A program made the translations under genes and the position numbers. Of a stretch of 64,000 nt of DNA, positions 23,286-36,111 are shown piece after piece; the first letter of the stretch is position 1, and each line of letters starts with the position of its first letter. Origin of the DNA: Sclerurus mexicanus (taxonomy: Eukaryota > Chordata > Aves > Passeriformes > Furnariidae); contig VWZF01007011.1 of NCBI GenBank assembly GCA_013396755.1, positions 258,980 to 322,979 of the forward strand, given 5' to 3'. The notes below the pieces were generated by a model. The model had not been told where the DNA came from. It worked only from the letters and a program-made list of their open reading frames with translations, and did no database searches.

Positions 23286-26200
23286 CCAGTAAATATTCTG
23301 CTGGCATTATCACTCAAATATTCTCTTCAAGATTTTTTAGTCTTAAGCTAGTCAGGCTTCTCAAGCAAAATAGAGTAAAAATCAATCAGTACTACACTAA
23401 GTAGTGTGCTGCAGGTGGAACTGGTTGGAAATTTCTTGCCATAATGTCTTTCAACAGAAAAAATAAAATTATGATAGGGAAAATTGTGCATGAAATCTAT
23501 GTGATAGAAGAAATGGGAGTATGAACTTACACTCCCTAGGAAAAATTGAAACAGCTTAGGCAGAGATAATTCATTTCCAGCCTCTTCTCTCCCTCAGAAA
23601 AGAGAGATGATTTGGTTCAAACCAAAGTGTTCACTCGGCATGGTCCTGATTATAGGATAGGTTTGGATTAGATCTGCTCTAAACCCTCAGCTCGCAGGAG
23701 CTCTAACAGACTCTTATATGCCCTTACAGAGAGTTAAGCTGTTGCTGCTGAGTGAATAAGTAGTAGACAGTGGAGCAGGCCACACCTTGCTGACAACAGA
23801 ATTATTTCTTGGTAATGGATCATAAAAAAGAGGATGAATTGTGGCCTTTTGGCTGGTATTTTATGTCCTGTTCAGCAAGGAAAAAGTGGTTGTCTTGATA
23901 TGTGTAATTCAATGCACAGTTTTCTGATCACCAGTTATATTATGCTGGTTTAGACATAATTTAAATGAACATTTTTCCTTACTATACTTCTTGCTAATGC
24001 AAGAAAATGTTATATAAATAAATATTTTACAATAAAAGTCAGCATGTCAAAATTTATGGTTAGCTCTAGAGGTTTTTTCATAAAGGGAGTGCAGAAAACA
24101 GCCATTTTCAATTCCAAACTCATCTCTCTCACACACACTCTCTCATGAGAAACTTCACTACTGAACAGTGTTATAACACTATAAGATTTATCTAAAAGCT
24201 AGGTTCATTCCTATAACTGTGTTCCTTCAAAGAACACATATTGCTCATTTCTGGAATTTCAACAAAGAGACCTCCCACTACTGAAGGAAAACCTGGAATC
24301 CATGAGACATTGAAGGAAAGATTTCAAGTATCATCACTTACACTATGGAAGTTTTTCCTACTTTCACAACACAGTTAAAGCTGAGAACACATCATCATCA
24401 TGATTCCCAGGCTGTCACTACTGCAATTCAGGTTATGCAAAGGAAACTGTCTTTGCAGTTATATTTCCCTTACTAATCAAAAGATGAAGAGTCCCTTTCT
24501 TCTGATCCTTTAATGTTTCTAGAAAAGTGAAAGCATCAGGATTCTTGTCTCCATTCACCACTAAACAAGAATAGACAATCACTTAGCAGCAAGAGCCTTA
24601 GACTGCAGGCTTACACTTTCAAGAGAAAGAGTGTATTTTTGATTCAGCCACACACTGTACTTCATTACACTGATCAGTCAGAGTGGTACTGGACCACCAA
24701 TTCTGATCTTTTTTTTCAAACAAACAGACAGATAAAAAAGGTCACATCTAGTAATTTCTAAGCTTCTTCAATAGGGGTTTAAGCTACAGTAATTCTCATG
24801 CAGTTTAGAGAACCTAATCAACATTTGCATTTGGCATGACAACCCATGAGCATTTAATTTTATTTTTCTGATATGGAACACTGACAAGGATATCAGCACT
24901 CTTTTCCGTTTCCAGCTGAATGAGTGTGTTTAACTGCTTAGTTCAGTTGGTAGGTTTAGTCTAGCGATGGTAACGTGTATTTCAGCAGAGGCATTTGTAT
25001 TTCTCTAGTGAGTTGTGCAACTTGCTCTGCTCATGAAATTAAACTGCTACCTATGCCTGAGAGAATTAATTTAAAGTTGGTTTGATTATGTCTAGACTGA
25101 ACCATAGCCAGTGAAGCATAAAATGATTTCAGAGAAAGTTTTGAGTTAATAGCTTTCTGGTAAAAATGTTTTCACAGTCAAGTTACCTGGCCATGAAGTA
25201 ATTGCTGTTCTAAGAAGGAGTCCGTATCCTAGTCACATCAGGATTGGGAAGCCTATCACTTTCATCTGGAACCTCTATACCTGTCTGACTCTGTATCAAA
25301 AGGATGAAATAGGAGAAAGCACTTTCTATGGTCACTGTTGGGAAGAAAAAAAAAAAATGGTGAGGGTTCTGGGTTGTACCAGGTTAATGAGAAGTTTTGA
25401 GGCATGATAATGCTATCCCTGTTTGGGAAAGAAGAATATGTGTCACCAGAATAAAGTATAGATTACGTATCTGGAGTCCACACCTCAGGTTTTTGAACTT
25501 AGCTGATACAACTGTGAGAACTAGTGTTTTACTATGGATTTTCTAGACAGAAAAGGGGGGAAGGGGAAAACTTCTAGAGTGGATTAGTCTTACTTGCTTT
25601 GAATATTCAAGACAATTTTCTTTTCTTTTTTTTTTTTTTACAGAAATAGCCAACATTTCTGAGTATATGGTAATTTGTTATTTTTATGTAGTAGTTTAGA
25701 CCATGATGCCAGATGTCTGGGTAACAAAGTACAACTTTTATGAATGTTTTAGGTGGTGAAGAACAGAATGTGGCCATTAAAATTTAGCTGTTCACACACC
25801 CTGTGTGTGGCCAAGGAACCAGAAACTTCTCTTACCACAGGTGTTGCACCAGACACTGCTTGTGTTCATACGGTACTAGAGCTAAGTTTAGAAATTCCTG
25901 TGTTGAAACTATTTCCTAGAAAAGATTCCTGAGAGAATGGGTTCACTCTCTCGGTAGCTGAGGTGTTTCATAAAGAAAAAATCGCTTTTATCTCAGCAGG
26001 GGGATGAAAAGTCATCAGCAACTTGATAGTTTCCATGGATGCACAGATTTTCTATAATTCAGGAGACTCCTTTAGGTAACTTTTCAGGTTTCGAGAAACA
26101 TCTATTTCTTTCTACAAGAGTTAAGCCTCATCGTTTTATGTATCTGTATGAAAACAAAACAAAACAAACAAAAAAAATCAACAAAACAAAATGTGCTAAA

Positions 26201-27049
26201 GTATGTCTGAGAATCAGGCAAGTCTCAAGATTTCAATGTATTAGTGTTTTTAAAATCCCCCAACTGAGAAAACAAAGGATGATAATAACCAGGTGGGGTT
26301 TTGTCCCAAAATACCTTGCACAAAATACTTTGCTGATGAGAATGTGCCAGTGTGCCAGGAATCAGTCTTGCAAAGTTTTATCAGTTCCAAATTTCTGCAG
26401 GTGCTGATGGAAAAATAAAAATCTCTGATATTTTACACTAAATTCCAGGAAGTAGGAATTGTCTCTTAGAGGAAAGATTTTGCTGTTAATTTTAAGCAAT
26501 GGATTATGCCATCTGCAGAGCCATCTATTTATTATTCTTTCAATATCAGACATACATAATGTAAAATCTCAAGATTTTTTTTTTTAACAAAACCTGTATT
26601 TTATTACCGTTTCTGTGGTTAACCTGTTTATTTAGATCATCTCACTTTTCCTCATTTTGTCAGAACAAAACATTCTGACACACAGAGAATATCTTTGAGA
26701 TATACTTGAAGTCATGGAAATAATTAAGGGTTAGTGGGTTCTGTTCCTAGGGGGCAGAGATAAGTATGTACTCAACTTTTGATTTCTAGGTGATTCTGAG
26801 CTTAATTTCTTCTGAAGAACTATTTCTACTGCCAAACAATTAAAACACACAAGAAATGAATGTGACAAGAATAGACCAAATGGAAGAGGAAGATAAACTC
26901 TTATTTGTGATTACAATTATGTGCATTAAAATGTTCTATTGCACTAGAAATATCTGAGAAATGAACATTATACAAACACCACAAAGCATAGCTACACAAA
27001 TGGATTAATTCATTGGATCATTATTTTGGCAAGGAGAACAGTAACTGAG

Positions 27050-27504
27050 GTGGTGTCAGGGCCCTGAGTATTATGGCAGGCTGTAATGGTCCTGACCACC
27101 TTTTGCTGGGACTCCTTCCCTTTCTCCACATGGTCCAAGGGCATCATTGCTACTCAATTAAATGCTTCCAGTCCTGGTCTGTACTGTAGTTATATCTGTG
27201 CTCAGCTGTATTGACTGCTCATACTGAGATGGTTTGAATGACCTGAAACTGACTTCTTATCTTGCCTAGGCTGATGGTTTCTGTACTGTTTATGGTAGCC
27301 TCTTGCTATCACCAGCTCAGTTTCACTCTGCTTGTGCTGAGCACTGCAAAAATGGTCCAGGCCATCACTGACTGTACTGTCAATGCAAATCCTGAGCTGC
27401 CGTACATCTTGAAACAACTCTGTTTTTGCTGCTCCCCAAAACATATCCAGCTCTGAAGAAATTTTCAGTCTGAGATTGCTGCATTTTGCTTTCTCATACA
27501 TCAA
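27050..27504. other. unclassified G+C-richer block with open frames on both strands
   Basis: This block has more G+C than the DNA on either side. A 100-codon open frame runs on the minus strand (27202-27504), overlapped by a 64-codon frame on the plus strand (27262-27456). The minus-strand translation is hydrophilic and not of simple composition, but I do not recognise it. The plus-strand text (for example 'ctgtattgactgctcatact') reminds me of old avian retrovirus-like LTRs or internal sequence, but I cannot name a family, and no TG...CA ends or target duplication were found. It could be a decayed transposon, a pseudogene fragment or a conserved noncoding block. Confidence 0.35.
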
Positions 27505-27621
27505 AGTAGCACAAATAATATTATCATAATTTAAAACTTGTTCATTTCAGGGATTCCATATGAGATTATTGCTACACTGGTGGTGTTTAGTTTTGTGGGT
27601 TTTCTTCTTAATATTTTATAT

Positions 27622-28095
27622 AATAGAATAGAATAGAATAATTCAGTTAGAAGCTACCTACAATGATCATCTTGTCCAGCTGCCTGACCAATTCAGGGTT
27701 GACCGAAAGATAAACATGTTATTAATGGCATTGTCCAAATACCTCTTAAACACTGACAGTTTGGGGGCATTGACCACTGCTCTAGGAAGTCTGTTTCAGT
27801 GCTGGACAACCCTCTTGGTAAAGGAATGCTTCCTAATATGTAGTCTGAACTTCCTAACATGCAGTTATGAGACACTTCCATGTGTCTTATCACTGGATAC
27901 AAAGGAGAAGAGCTCAGCACCTCCCTCTGCTTCTCCTCCTCAGGAAGCTGTAGAGGGCAATGAGATTGTGCTCTAGTCTCTTTTTCTCTGCACTAGGAAA
28001 ACCCAAAGTCCTTAGCCACTCCTCATAGGACATTCCTTCCAGCGCTTTCACCAGCTTTCTTGCCGTCACCTGGATGCATTCAAGTATCTTAAATA
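27622..28095 (-). mobile_element. CR1 LINE, TAGAA-tailed subfamily, 3' region
   Basis: On the plus strand the copy starts with its 3' tail, about four TAGAA units (27622-27641). After this come 'cagctgcctgaccaattcag', 'gcattgtccaaatacctctt' and 'tcttatcactggatacaaag', then the upstream CR1 block 'cactcctcataggacattcc' (about 28018). It is the same subfamily as the copy at 40.25 kb, with matching words throughout. It is 5'-truncated near 28095. Short open frames within it are accidental. Confidence 0.88.
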
Positions 28096-30123
28096 TTCAG
28101 CAAGAAAAAAATATAAGACTTCTTTATAACAAAAACACCTATTTGCCTTCCTCCAGATCATGTTTTCCATGTATTTTTCCTTCCATCAAATTAAAATTAA
28201 TTTCTTCATGGTGAATGAAAAGCTGTTCAGTGTCTTTCTCCGTATATTTCAATGTTGTCCTCTGATGTAATGAGGGTTATAATATGGTTATATGGTTATA
28301 TTTTCTTTTAGCTTTCTCAAGTTGGTGCTACTTTTAAATCCTTTTGTCTGAGGATAAACTCGCTATTTTAATTTCTAAACCTCTGTCTGAATATTCAAAT
28401 ATTAAAAAATCTTTATCAATCTACCTGGAGCAGATAAATAATGAACATTTCCTTCAGCTGAATCTGAGGACCCATGATTAAATATGATAAATGGTTGCTT
28501 TTAACAGCTAGGAATTTTGTTTTAAAATAACTGCCAGTCTGATTGCTTGTGCATTTCTCTAAAGGTAGATGCAGTGTAATAGCTAATTGAACTTGTTCAG
28601 ATACTTTGCTAGATCTTGTGGCAGTGTTGTGAGTTTTTAATCAGGTTCTGGAGGGGTTTTTTTGGTTTTTCTTTTTTCTTTTTTTTTCCCCTCCTGAGCA
28701 TTTATAGGTGTTTATAATTAGCACTTCTGCACCTCTCTCCTTTTTCTCTTTAACAGTTTGCCAGCTCTAGTGCTCTACATCTCAACAACTGGACCTGTTT
28801 ACTTCCCAGGGAGAGATGGAAGAAACTAATAGGTGTTGGAAAGAGTGGTCTCTTTTTCTTTTTGCCTGAGGCAGATAGGTTGTAGTATACAAAAAACTTG
28901 ATAGTGGCAAATCCATAAGAACTATTTAAAATTAAAAAGCTCCTCCACGATCACAGCAGGGGGTACCCATAATTATTAAAACATACAGGTATTTATTTTT
29001 ACAAGAAAAACTGTTCTCTGGGATGGTTTTCATTCAGAGTATCCTCAAAATAATATCTATCAAGTAACCAAGACAAATAGTTAAAGCAGGGAATGAATAA
29101 CTACAGATTTTTATATAGAAATATATATAGAAATATAGATAGATTATAGTCTTTCTATTGTCTTCTATTTAGTTTTTGTCCAAGTTCCGAAGACATTGAA
29201 AATCAAAAAAATTGGGGTAAAGTAGGAGAAAAGGCTGTCAGACACTCAGATGCCTGTACCATAGGAACTACTTTCTGTCTCTGATGTAGTTTTGAGTCTT
29301 CTGAAAAGTTACAGTGGATGTATTGTTGCTGAACAAATTCAGTTATCACTGTCTTAAAGACCTCTAACAATTCCTCATACTATGCTATAAAACACACTGT
29401 ATTCTCTTGTTCCAAGGACATACAATGACTATGACATGACTCTATTCCCAATGGTATTTGAAACCTTTAATTTTTACTAATGTACCTTATTGTGTCAGGT
29501 GTAGAAAATGGAAGGTATCTATTGAAGCAGAAACTGTTCCATAGCATAAATGTGCAAGTGTAAAAGTCTTATAACAATTACGTTTTCAAATTACCTGGGT
29601 TCTACCTACAATAATTTTATGGTCTCAACGTAGAAGTGAAAGAGCTCTCAAAGACCAACTAACATACAACACACAAGGTATTTATTTAACAATTTCTTCT
29701 CATAGATAGTTCTAAAATAGTTTTCTTCTATCCAGGGAAATTATCCATGATACACTGTTTGGGACTTTTCTGAAAGAACTTTCTGGTTTCCAATAAAGAC
29801 ATTCTATTTCAAATATAAATTAATATTATTCCAAAATAATCAGGATATTTAAAATGCTCAGTAATTACTGTGGAGCTAATACTTCTTATTCAAAAGAGTT
29901 CCACCAATATTTAGATAGAGGTTTTACAGCTAACAGAAGAGAGAGGCAGCTGTTGAAAACTAATGCATTTTGTACTTTTGTTACTCTACCAAACAAGAAC
30001 CTCCTAAAGGGCCCCAACTTCTTCTAATAGATTTTGTGAGGCACTCCTCACTTTGGCAAAAAATTCACTATTAAAGTCCTTATGTTGCATCTACGCAGAA
30101 CAGCACGTTAAGAATGAAATACT

Positions 30124-30208
30124 TTTTTTTTTTTTTTTAAATTCAGACCCTACTCTGAGAGATATACTGGAGTCTCCCTCTCTGTTATTAAAAAAAAAAA
30201 AAAAAAAA
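30124..30208. repeat. T15 and A19 homopolymers flanking 51 bp
   Basis: T run at 30124-30138 and A run at 30190-30208 with ordinary sequence between. The layout is the same as at 6246-6350. A single strand could fold back through A:T pairing. Confidence 0.85.
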
Positions 30209-31282
30209 TTTCCATCTTAATATTTTCAGTAGTCAATCTTGACCTGATTGTTTGATTTATTAGTTGCTGCTACCTTTGTGTCAGTGTCTCTACTACAGTA
30301 TGTCTCTGACAGTGGGTAATAATTTCCTCCCATAACATTACATGGAATCTTGTTAATGACTATGAACTCATTAAAACATTTTTCTGTTTAGTAAGCCAAT
30401 TTGTAATCCTCATTACAAACCTTTTATTTTATATACACCCCAAATAACTAGTATAAATTCAATCCATTGTGAAGTATGCACCAGTTCACTAATGTCAGTG
30501 ATGTAGAAGCTTCTTCTGAAATGTTTAGTCCTACCAGCCTATTACTAGTAGTCATTACTATTGTTTACAAGTTGGGGAAGTCTCTATAAGGAATCTTTTG
30601 GTTCAAATGATCCCCAGCCCTAGGAATAGAAATCTCTTCTATACTAAATGCCTTAATCTGCCGGATACAGCATATTTTAATGCAAAACTATCTTGAAAGG
30701 AATTAGAGTTTGTTAGAATTGGAACAAGAAAAAGGTAAGATGCTACACTACAGGAGAATGTTGTATACTCAGTGGGAAAAATTGCTCAGTTCTAGCCCCT
30801 ATTCTAACCTTTTTTATTTTTTCCTCATTTATATGTCCTAACAATTTTAAATTAATAGTGTATATATCTGCGATCCCCTTCATCTAGCCTCAATAAACTG
30901 CCACATTATGAAGTCTCCTGTAATATTTAAAAGAATCTTGCTTCTTTGTGGCTTAATTGCAGCAGAACAGAACTATGTGGAAATTCATCAGGAGCAGCAG
31001 AACTTTGTCATCATGTTTGAATTTGGATGCTTATACCACTTTATTGGTATAATTGCCATTAATTATGAACAGAAGAGCATTAAGAAATAGCAGAAAAATA
31101 TTTAGGACTCCAGAGCACCCAGTTCGTTAAGGTTTATAAGAAAGTGAGATCCATTGAGAGGTAACAGCACCATTTTGTTTCTTCAAAACAAAATATAAAA
31201 CCTTTTACTTATTCTTCTCATATTTAAGCTAAACTTTGTAATCAAAATGCTACATGTGAAGCTGTATGTTTAGTACCATGCT

Positions 31283-31322
31283 CTTTTTTCTTTTTTCCTT
31301 TCCTTTTTTTTTTTTTTTTTTC
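31283..31322. repeat. pyrimidine tract
   Basis: About 40 consecutive pyrimidines, mostly T with C interruptions, ending in a long T run. It might be the remnant of a poly(A) tail on the minus strand, but no recognisable retrocopy adjoins it. Confidence 0.85.
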
Positions 31323-32275
31323 TGGGCCACACAAATTTTTAACTTGAACTTTGAAATTGTGCCAGCAGTTCACTTAGTATTGTCTCCTTAACTGAAAACA
31401 TATGCATATGCACACACAAGTGTATAACCCACAAGGAATCTATCATAGTGGTGAATTTAGAATGTTGATGGACTGGCACAGAGGTCAATGACCATACATT
31501 CCATGGACTCTAAAGACAATGAACTATGAAGATTAGTCATAGCTACTTTAGAGAATATAGCTTGACAGGTTTATTCTTCCAGTTGCCCATGATCATTATT
31601 AAAAAGATAGGATCAAGTTCTGTTCTTGACTTCATCCTGTATACAGTTCAGTATTTAGTCACTACAAATTCTTTTAAATCTTATGCACTATTTTCTGTAC
31701 AATAAAAAGTCTTATGATTGTTATCACCTTTTTAACTACTTGCAGCATAAAAAAGAATTGCAAATCAATTCAGTGATCTTTACTTCTACCTCAAAATATA
31801 TTTTGTTATGTTTAAAAATTAATTTTTAGTAAAGTAATTTCTAATATAATTTATTCATCTTCTGGCAAACATCATTCTATTGATTTCAGTTTTCTATTTA
31901 ATTAAATGACACTTTTTGTTTATGTCAACTTCCATCTATGAACATCATCAAAACTATTCTGGTTTTCAATGGTGTCTTATTTTAAGTTAATGCTTGACTT
32001 TTTAAATAAGGAGACTACTTAGGTCTCCATGAGAAAAAAAGACAATATCCCTTGAGAAACAGCTGACAGGTGCCAATCAGATTTGCAAAACATTTTTGTT
32101 TAGCTGCTCAGCATTCTATCTCTTGGGAATTCATATTAACTTGGACACATCAAATGTCTAATTTTGCTCTGTGTTGCAACAAATGACTTTTTTTAAAGCT
32201 CACAAAAAGTGGTTTCAAACAATCAAGATTTTTTAAAATAAGTTGTCATAATGTAAAAATATCTTTGCCATCATC

Positions 32276-32375
32276 TGATCCTGAGTAAGGTGCTCTAGGG
32301 GACCCTGCCTGAGCAGGGAGGTTGAACTAGATGGTCTTCAGTGGTCCCTTCCAAAATTACCCATTCTGTGATTTT
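32276..32375 (+). mobile_element. CR1 LINE, extreme 3' end
   Basis: A short plus-strand fragment of the CR1 terminus: 'gaccctgcctgagcaggga' then 'ttgaactagatggtcttcag' and 'tggtcccttccaaaatta', ending with a tail resembling ccattctgtgatttt. Only about 100 bp of the 3' end is present, a common outcome of early termination of reverse transcription. Confidence 0.88.
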
Positions 32376-35097
32376 GTAAAACTTTGTACACAGTTTGTGT
32401 TGATACATTGTTAAAAATACATTTTATAAAATAATTGCAACTTAAGTTTGATTTCTAGGTTAAGGTAATAAATAGGGGGAAAAGTTCCATTGTTTGATCT
32501 CTAGTTACCCTAAAACTAGGCAATGCTAGGAAAATATGCAGGATGAAAATTGCAAGAAAGAAAGCATAGATAGGAAAGGAGGAAATAAAAAAAAAAACAA
32601 CCAAAACCAACAAATAAACAACCTTGATGGAGGCACTGAAACAAGAAAAACAACTTCTAAAGATTTAGAAAGACTTAAATTAAAATTTCAGACATTGCTC
32701 AGTCAAAAGAACGAACATTTAAAACATGACAGTAAAAGAGAAATTAATATGATTAAAAATTACAGGCTTAATGGTCTCCATTAGTTTGTCCAGCCTCATT
32801 TTAAAAATCAATCTGAACATATTCCCCTGCTTTCTTCATGATATCGGGGGTAAAAGACGCAAGTGATATTTCCCTTCTTCTTTCACAATATTTCTTCTGC
32901 CTATTTTCCTCAACTGTGAGAAATACAACTTTCCTAACAAAAAAGTGGAATGCCTTAGCTGTGCCATAGGTGTGAGCTACTTGTCAACCCTGTAAAGAGG
33001 TTGAAGAATGCTCAAAAAATCTCTTATCATCAGAGTAAAATGCAAGGATTATTGAGTTATCTTCTCCTGCATCCTAAAACCATGTTATACTGGTAGTAAG
33101 TGAAAAAACATGCACCTCAGAATGAATTACTTTTCCTGTTGGCCATACACCAATACAATTTGAGGTCTGGATTGTCCTTATTCAAAGCATAAGGACATGT
33201 TCAAAGTATAAAAGGATGAAAAAAATCAAACCAAATAAAATCATCATGTCAATATATCCCAAATAAATTTGCCTAGAATTTTTCCATACAACCAACTTTG
33301 GTCATAGATTTAATAAAGAAAACCTATTAACAAGGTGAAAGACATTAATCTTTTCTTCCTTTTATCTCAACAGATGAAAATGCACTAATCAAGAAGCACT
33401 GCCCTCTAATTCCTCATACTTGATGCGCTTACTTGCACTACCCATTCAGCAAATCCTTGACATAAATCATCAGAAGGGTGATACTATCTGTATTTGCATC
33501 AGTCTTTGAAGAAGCTCCTTAACAAGGGTACTTTGACTCACTTTTTGGATGTAACAAAGTAGAATTATGAATGGCAAGAATTTCTAGTTTTGAAAAAATC
33601 AACACTAAATTGGGGAAAAAAGGATATGCTCTTCTATCAACATGACAAAAAGTGCTCCACAAAGATGCATTTTCCAAAAAAGGCCTTTTTCAAAGAGATG
33701 TTTTCCCAAGGGTAAGGAAATGGCTTAAAATACTTAATGTTCCTTCCAATGACCATAAATCAAACTACATGCAACTTAAAAACAAAAAAAAAAAAAATCC
33801 TCCAAATGGGATTATTCAGCTGACATGCAAAGCAGCCATTGGGATTACATTGGAGAAATAATGCATATGTTGACCTAGGGGAAAGAAACCCATGTTCTGA
33901 ATATGTCATATTTACAGAAATTTCTCCTCTTTGATCACAGCTAATCTAGTAAAGGTGTGTTGTTAACCTGCTGTGTGGGACGGGATGACCAGATTTAGTG
34001 AAGTGTCAATTTGAAAGTGAGAAGAGCAGTGGCTCAAACTATTTAAGTAATCTGTCAGAAAATCAAGATTATATAATAGAGACTTCTGTAGCATAAAAAA
34101 TATGGATATTCAAAGGGCCAGTTATATCACTATACAGTTGTACCATGGGGATGGAAGTGACCCAGCTATAAATATACCCCTTGTTTCAGTATTAGGACAG
34201 ACACACAAGTTGCTCTATCCCTTGAGAATCCCACGAAGGGTGTTCTTTTGCAGAATGATAGCACAGAATTCTAGCACAGAATTTCGATTCCTGGCAAGAA
34301 AGTAAGGAGTGCATTGAAGTATTGTTCTCCAGATCTGGTAAGGCTCTTTTGGAGCTCTCTTGCAAAAAGGTCTCTTTATTTATATAGTATAAATAGGGAC
34401 ATAAATTGTTTGTTTGGGTTTTTTTGTTTATTTGGGTTTTTTCCATGCTTTTGAATACCTCAGAGAATACAACCTTTTGAGAAACAATAGGATCATATCA
34501 AATGATTTCAACGAGTTTTCCTCAGTGCATAGGACAAATTCTGGTTGTCAGGAAGCAGTAATTACATTGCTATTAATAATTAATCCCAGCTTTGTCCAGT
34601 AATTCTGTACATATTTTGGTTCTTTAACTTATTAATGGATTTTTCTATTTTATTTCTAAAGGGCCTTTTAAAGGCTCTTTTGTTTTGCAGAAAAACTCAG
34701 AACTGATCTGACTTCTTAAAGTATGCATTTTTATAAATGTTTTAAATGAAGCAAACGTATACACAGTAGGTGAAAGCTAGAATTTTAATTAGTAAGAGGC
34801 AGCAATGATTGTGATATCTTCAGAAAATACTAATGAACACAATAAACATAAAAAGACATATAAACATAAAAAAACATAAAAAGAAACCCCTTTTGTTCAA
34901 ATGTTCTTAACACTGTTATTGTATAGTTGTTATTACAAATAAAAGAATGAAAAATACTGTAATAGCATTATTTTGGTTATATTTTGTAAATGGTCCAGTA
35001 ACTCTGTAGAAAGATTTAGTAGAATATAACTTCTCTTTGCCAAATACTCTAGTTGAAGTTTCTGCCCATAACTGCCTGAAATAATGTTATAACAAGT
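32376..35097. other. A/T-rich DNA without recognisable gene
   Basis: No gene or transposon was recognised. A G/T-rich tract of TTTGGG and T runs lies at about 34407-34442, and a degenerate AAACATAAAAA repeat at about 34842-34883. Open frames do not exceed about 85 codons. Confidence 0.7.
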
Positions 35098-35325
35098 TGA
35101 GCGTCAGTCTCCTCTCCCAAGCAACAATTGATAGGACAAAAGGAAATGACGTCAAGTTGTTTCAGGAGAGGTTTAGGTTGGATAATAGGAAAAAAATTCA
35201 AGAAAAGAGCTGTCAAACATTGGAACAGATTGCCCGGGGAGCTGATGGAATCTCCATCCCTGGAGGCATTTAGTACAGTTGTGGAACTTGGAACATGTGC
35301 AACATGGTTTAATAGTTGTAAGTGT
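35098..35325 (+). mobile_element. CR1 LINE, internal part of 3' region
   Basis: Plus-strand match to the CR1 block beginning 'gtcagtctcctctcccaagc', through 'ttcaggagaggtttaggttg' (about 35161) and 'attggaacagattgcccgg' (about 35218), to 'acatggtttaatagttgtaa' (about 35301). The last part of CR1 with the terminal tail is missing, so both ends are lost. An 84-codon open frame across it (35128-35382) is a chance frame in this 3' region. Confidence 0.87.
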
Positions 35326-36111
35326 AGACACCCTTCTGGAAGGTTTGTAAGGAGGAGATTAGGACTTATTTCACTTAGGTAGTCTTTCCTGCCTAAGAAA
35401 TACCTTTCTCAAATATAGTTGGATGTTTTTCTTTTCTATTTCCTTCAGAATTCCAGAGAAAGCCGCAGGCATTCCCTCTCTGGTATAAGGAGAGATAAAC
35501 AGATGTTACAGGACTGCCCATTGGAGAGGACCTGGCAGGGAGGGATAAGAGAAGATAAAAGCCTTGAAGAAAACAGGTGACGCATCTTTCTCAGGCCCAG
35601 TATTTTCTTTTGGCAGCACTGTTAGGTTTTTCCCTTGTAAGTCTTGTGTTGTCAAATTTTGTAATAAATTTTCCAGAACTTCCACTTCCTGGAATTTCAG
35701 GGGTACCTGTGTGTTATTTTATTTCACAGTATTGAACATGGCAGTGCTGAGTTAATGGTTAGACTCTATGGTCTTAAACATATTTTCTAATTTAAACTAT
35801 TCTGCAATTCTGTAAAGGAAATTATGGAAAGTCTTCTAAAATATCATTCATTCAGAACATCAGAGTCATTCATAACAGGGAGAAGAAAAATAAACCTATG
35901 TGATATTTTGATTCAAAACTATTAAAAGCCACAAAACCCCCACCCTTCTCCTTAATGGTTATTAATTCTTAAAGCTTTAAAGCATGAACTAATCTTTAAT
36001 TAACCTAATCACAAAGCTTTCCTCGCAAGTGTGCTCCTTCATATTTACATCTTTTTCTAATAAATATTTTCTTCTGAGTACTTTTGGCCTGTTACATTGT
36101 AATAGTGAATG
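35326..36111. other. A/T-rich DNA without recognisable gene
   Basis: Nothing recognised between two plus-strand CR1 pieces. The two neighbours overlap in CR1 coordinates, so they are separate insertions, not one copy split in two. Confidence 0.65.

Larger units (their letters stand above)
15703..27049. other. 11-kb A/T-rich stretch without gene or recognised transposon
   Basis: This is the longest transposon-poor part of the window. I saw only simple sequence: C5/A16 and T runs (15859-15888), purine tracts (16860-16926), (TAA)n (19874-19897), an A-rich tract (20580-20623), a very A/T-rich island (about 21070-21195), (CAG)5 (23271-23285), a T tract (25621-25639) and an A/C-rich tract (26151-26200). 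Open frames at 21885-22247 (120 codons) and 26039-26407 (122 codons) resemble nothing I know. Absence of repeats over 11 kb could reflect very old DNA or constraint. Confidence 0.65.
28096..32275. other. A/T-rich DNA without recognisable gene
   Basis: No gene or transposon was recognised. Simple sequence includes TATAGAAA-like repeats (29112-29146), T15 and A19 runs facing each other across 51 bp (30124-30208), and a long pyrimidine tract (31283-31322). Open frames are no longer than about 60 codons. Confidence 0.7.

Noticed and set aside
26039..26407. 122-codon plus-strand frame
   Set aside because: It runs through an A/C low-complexity tract and shows no domain; not supported as a gene.
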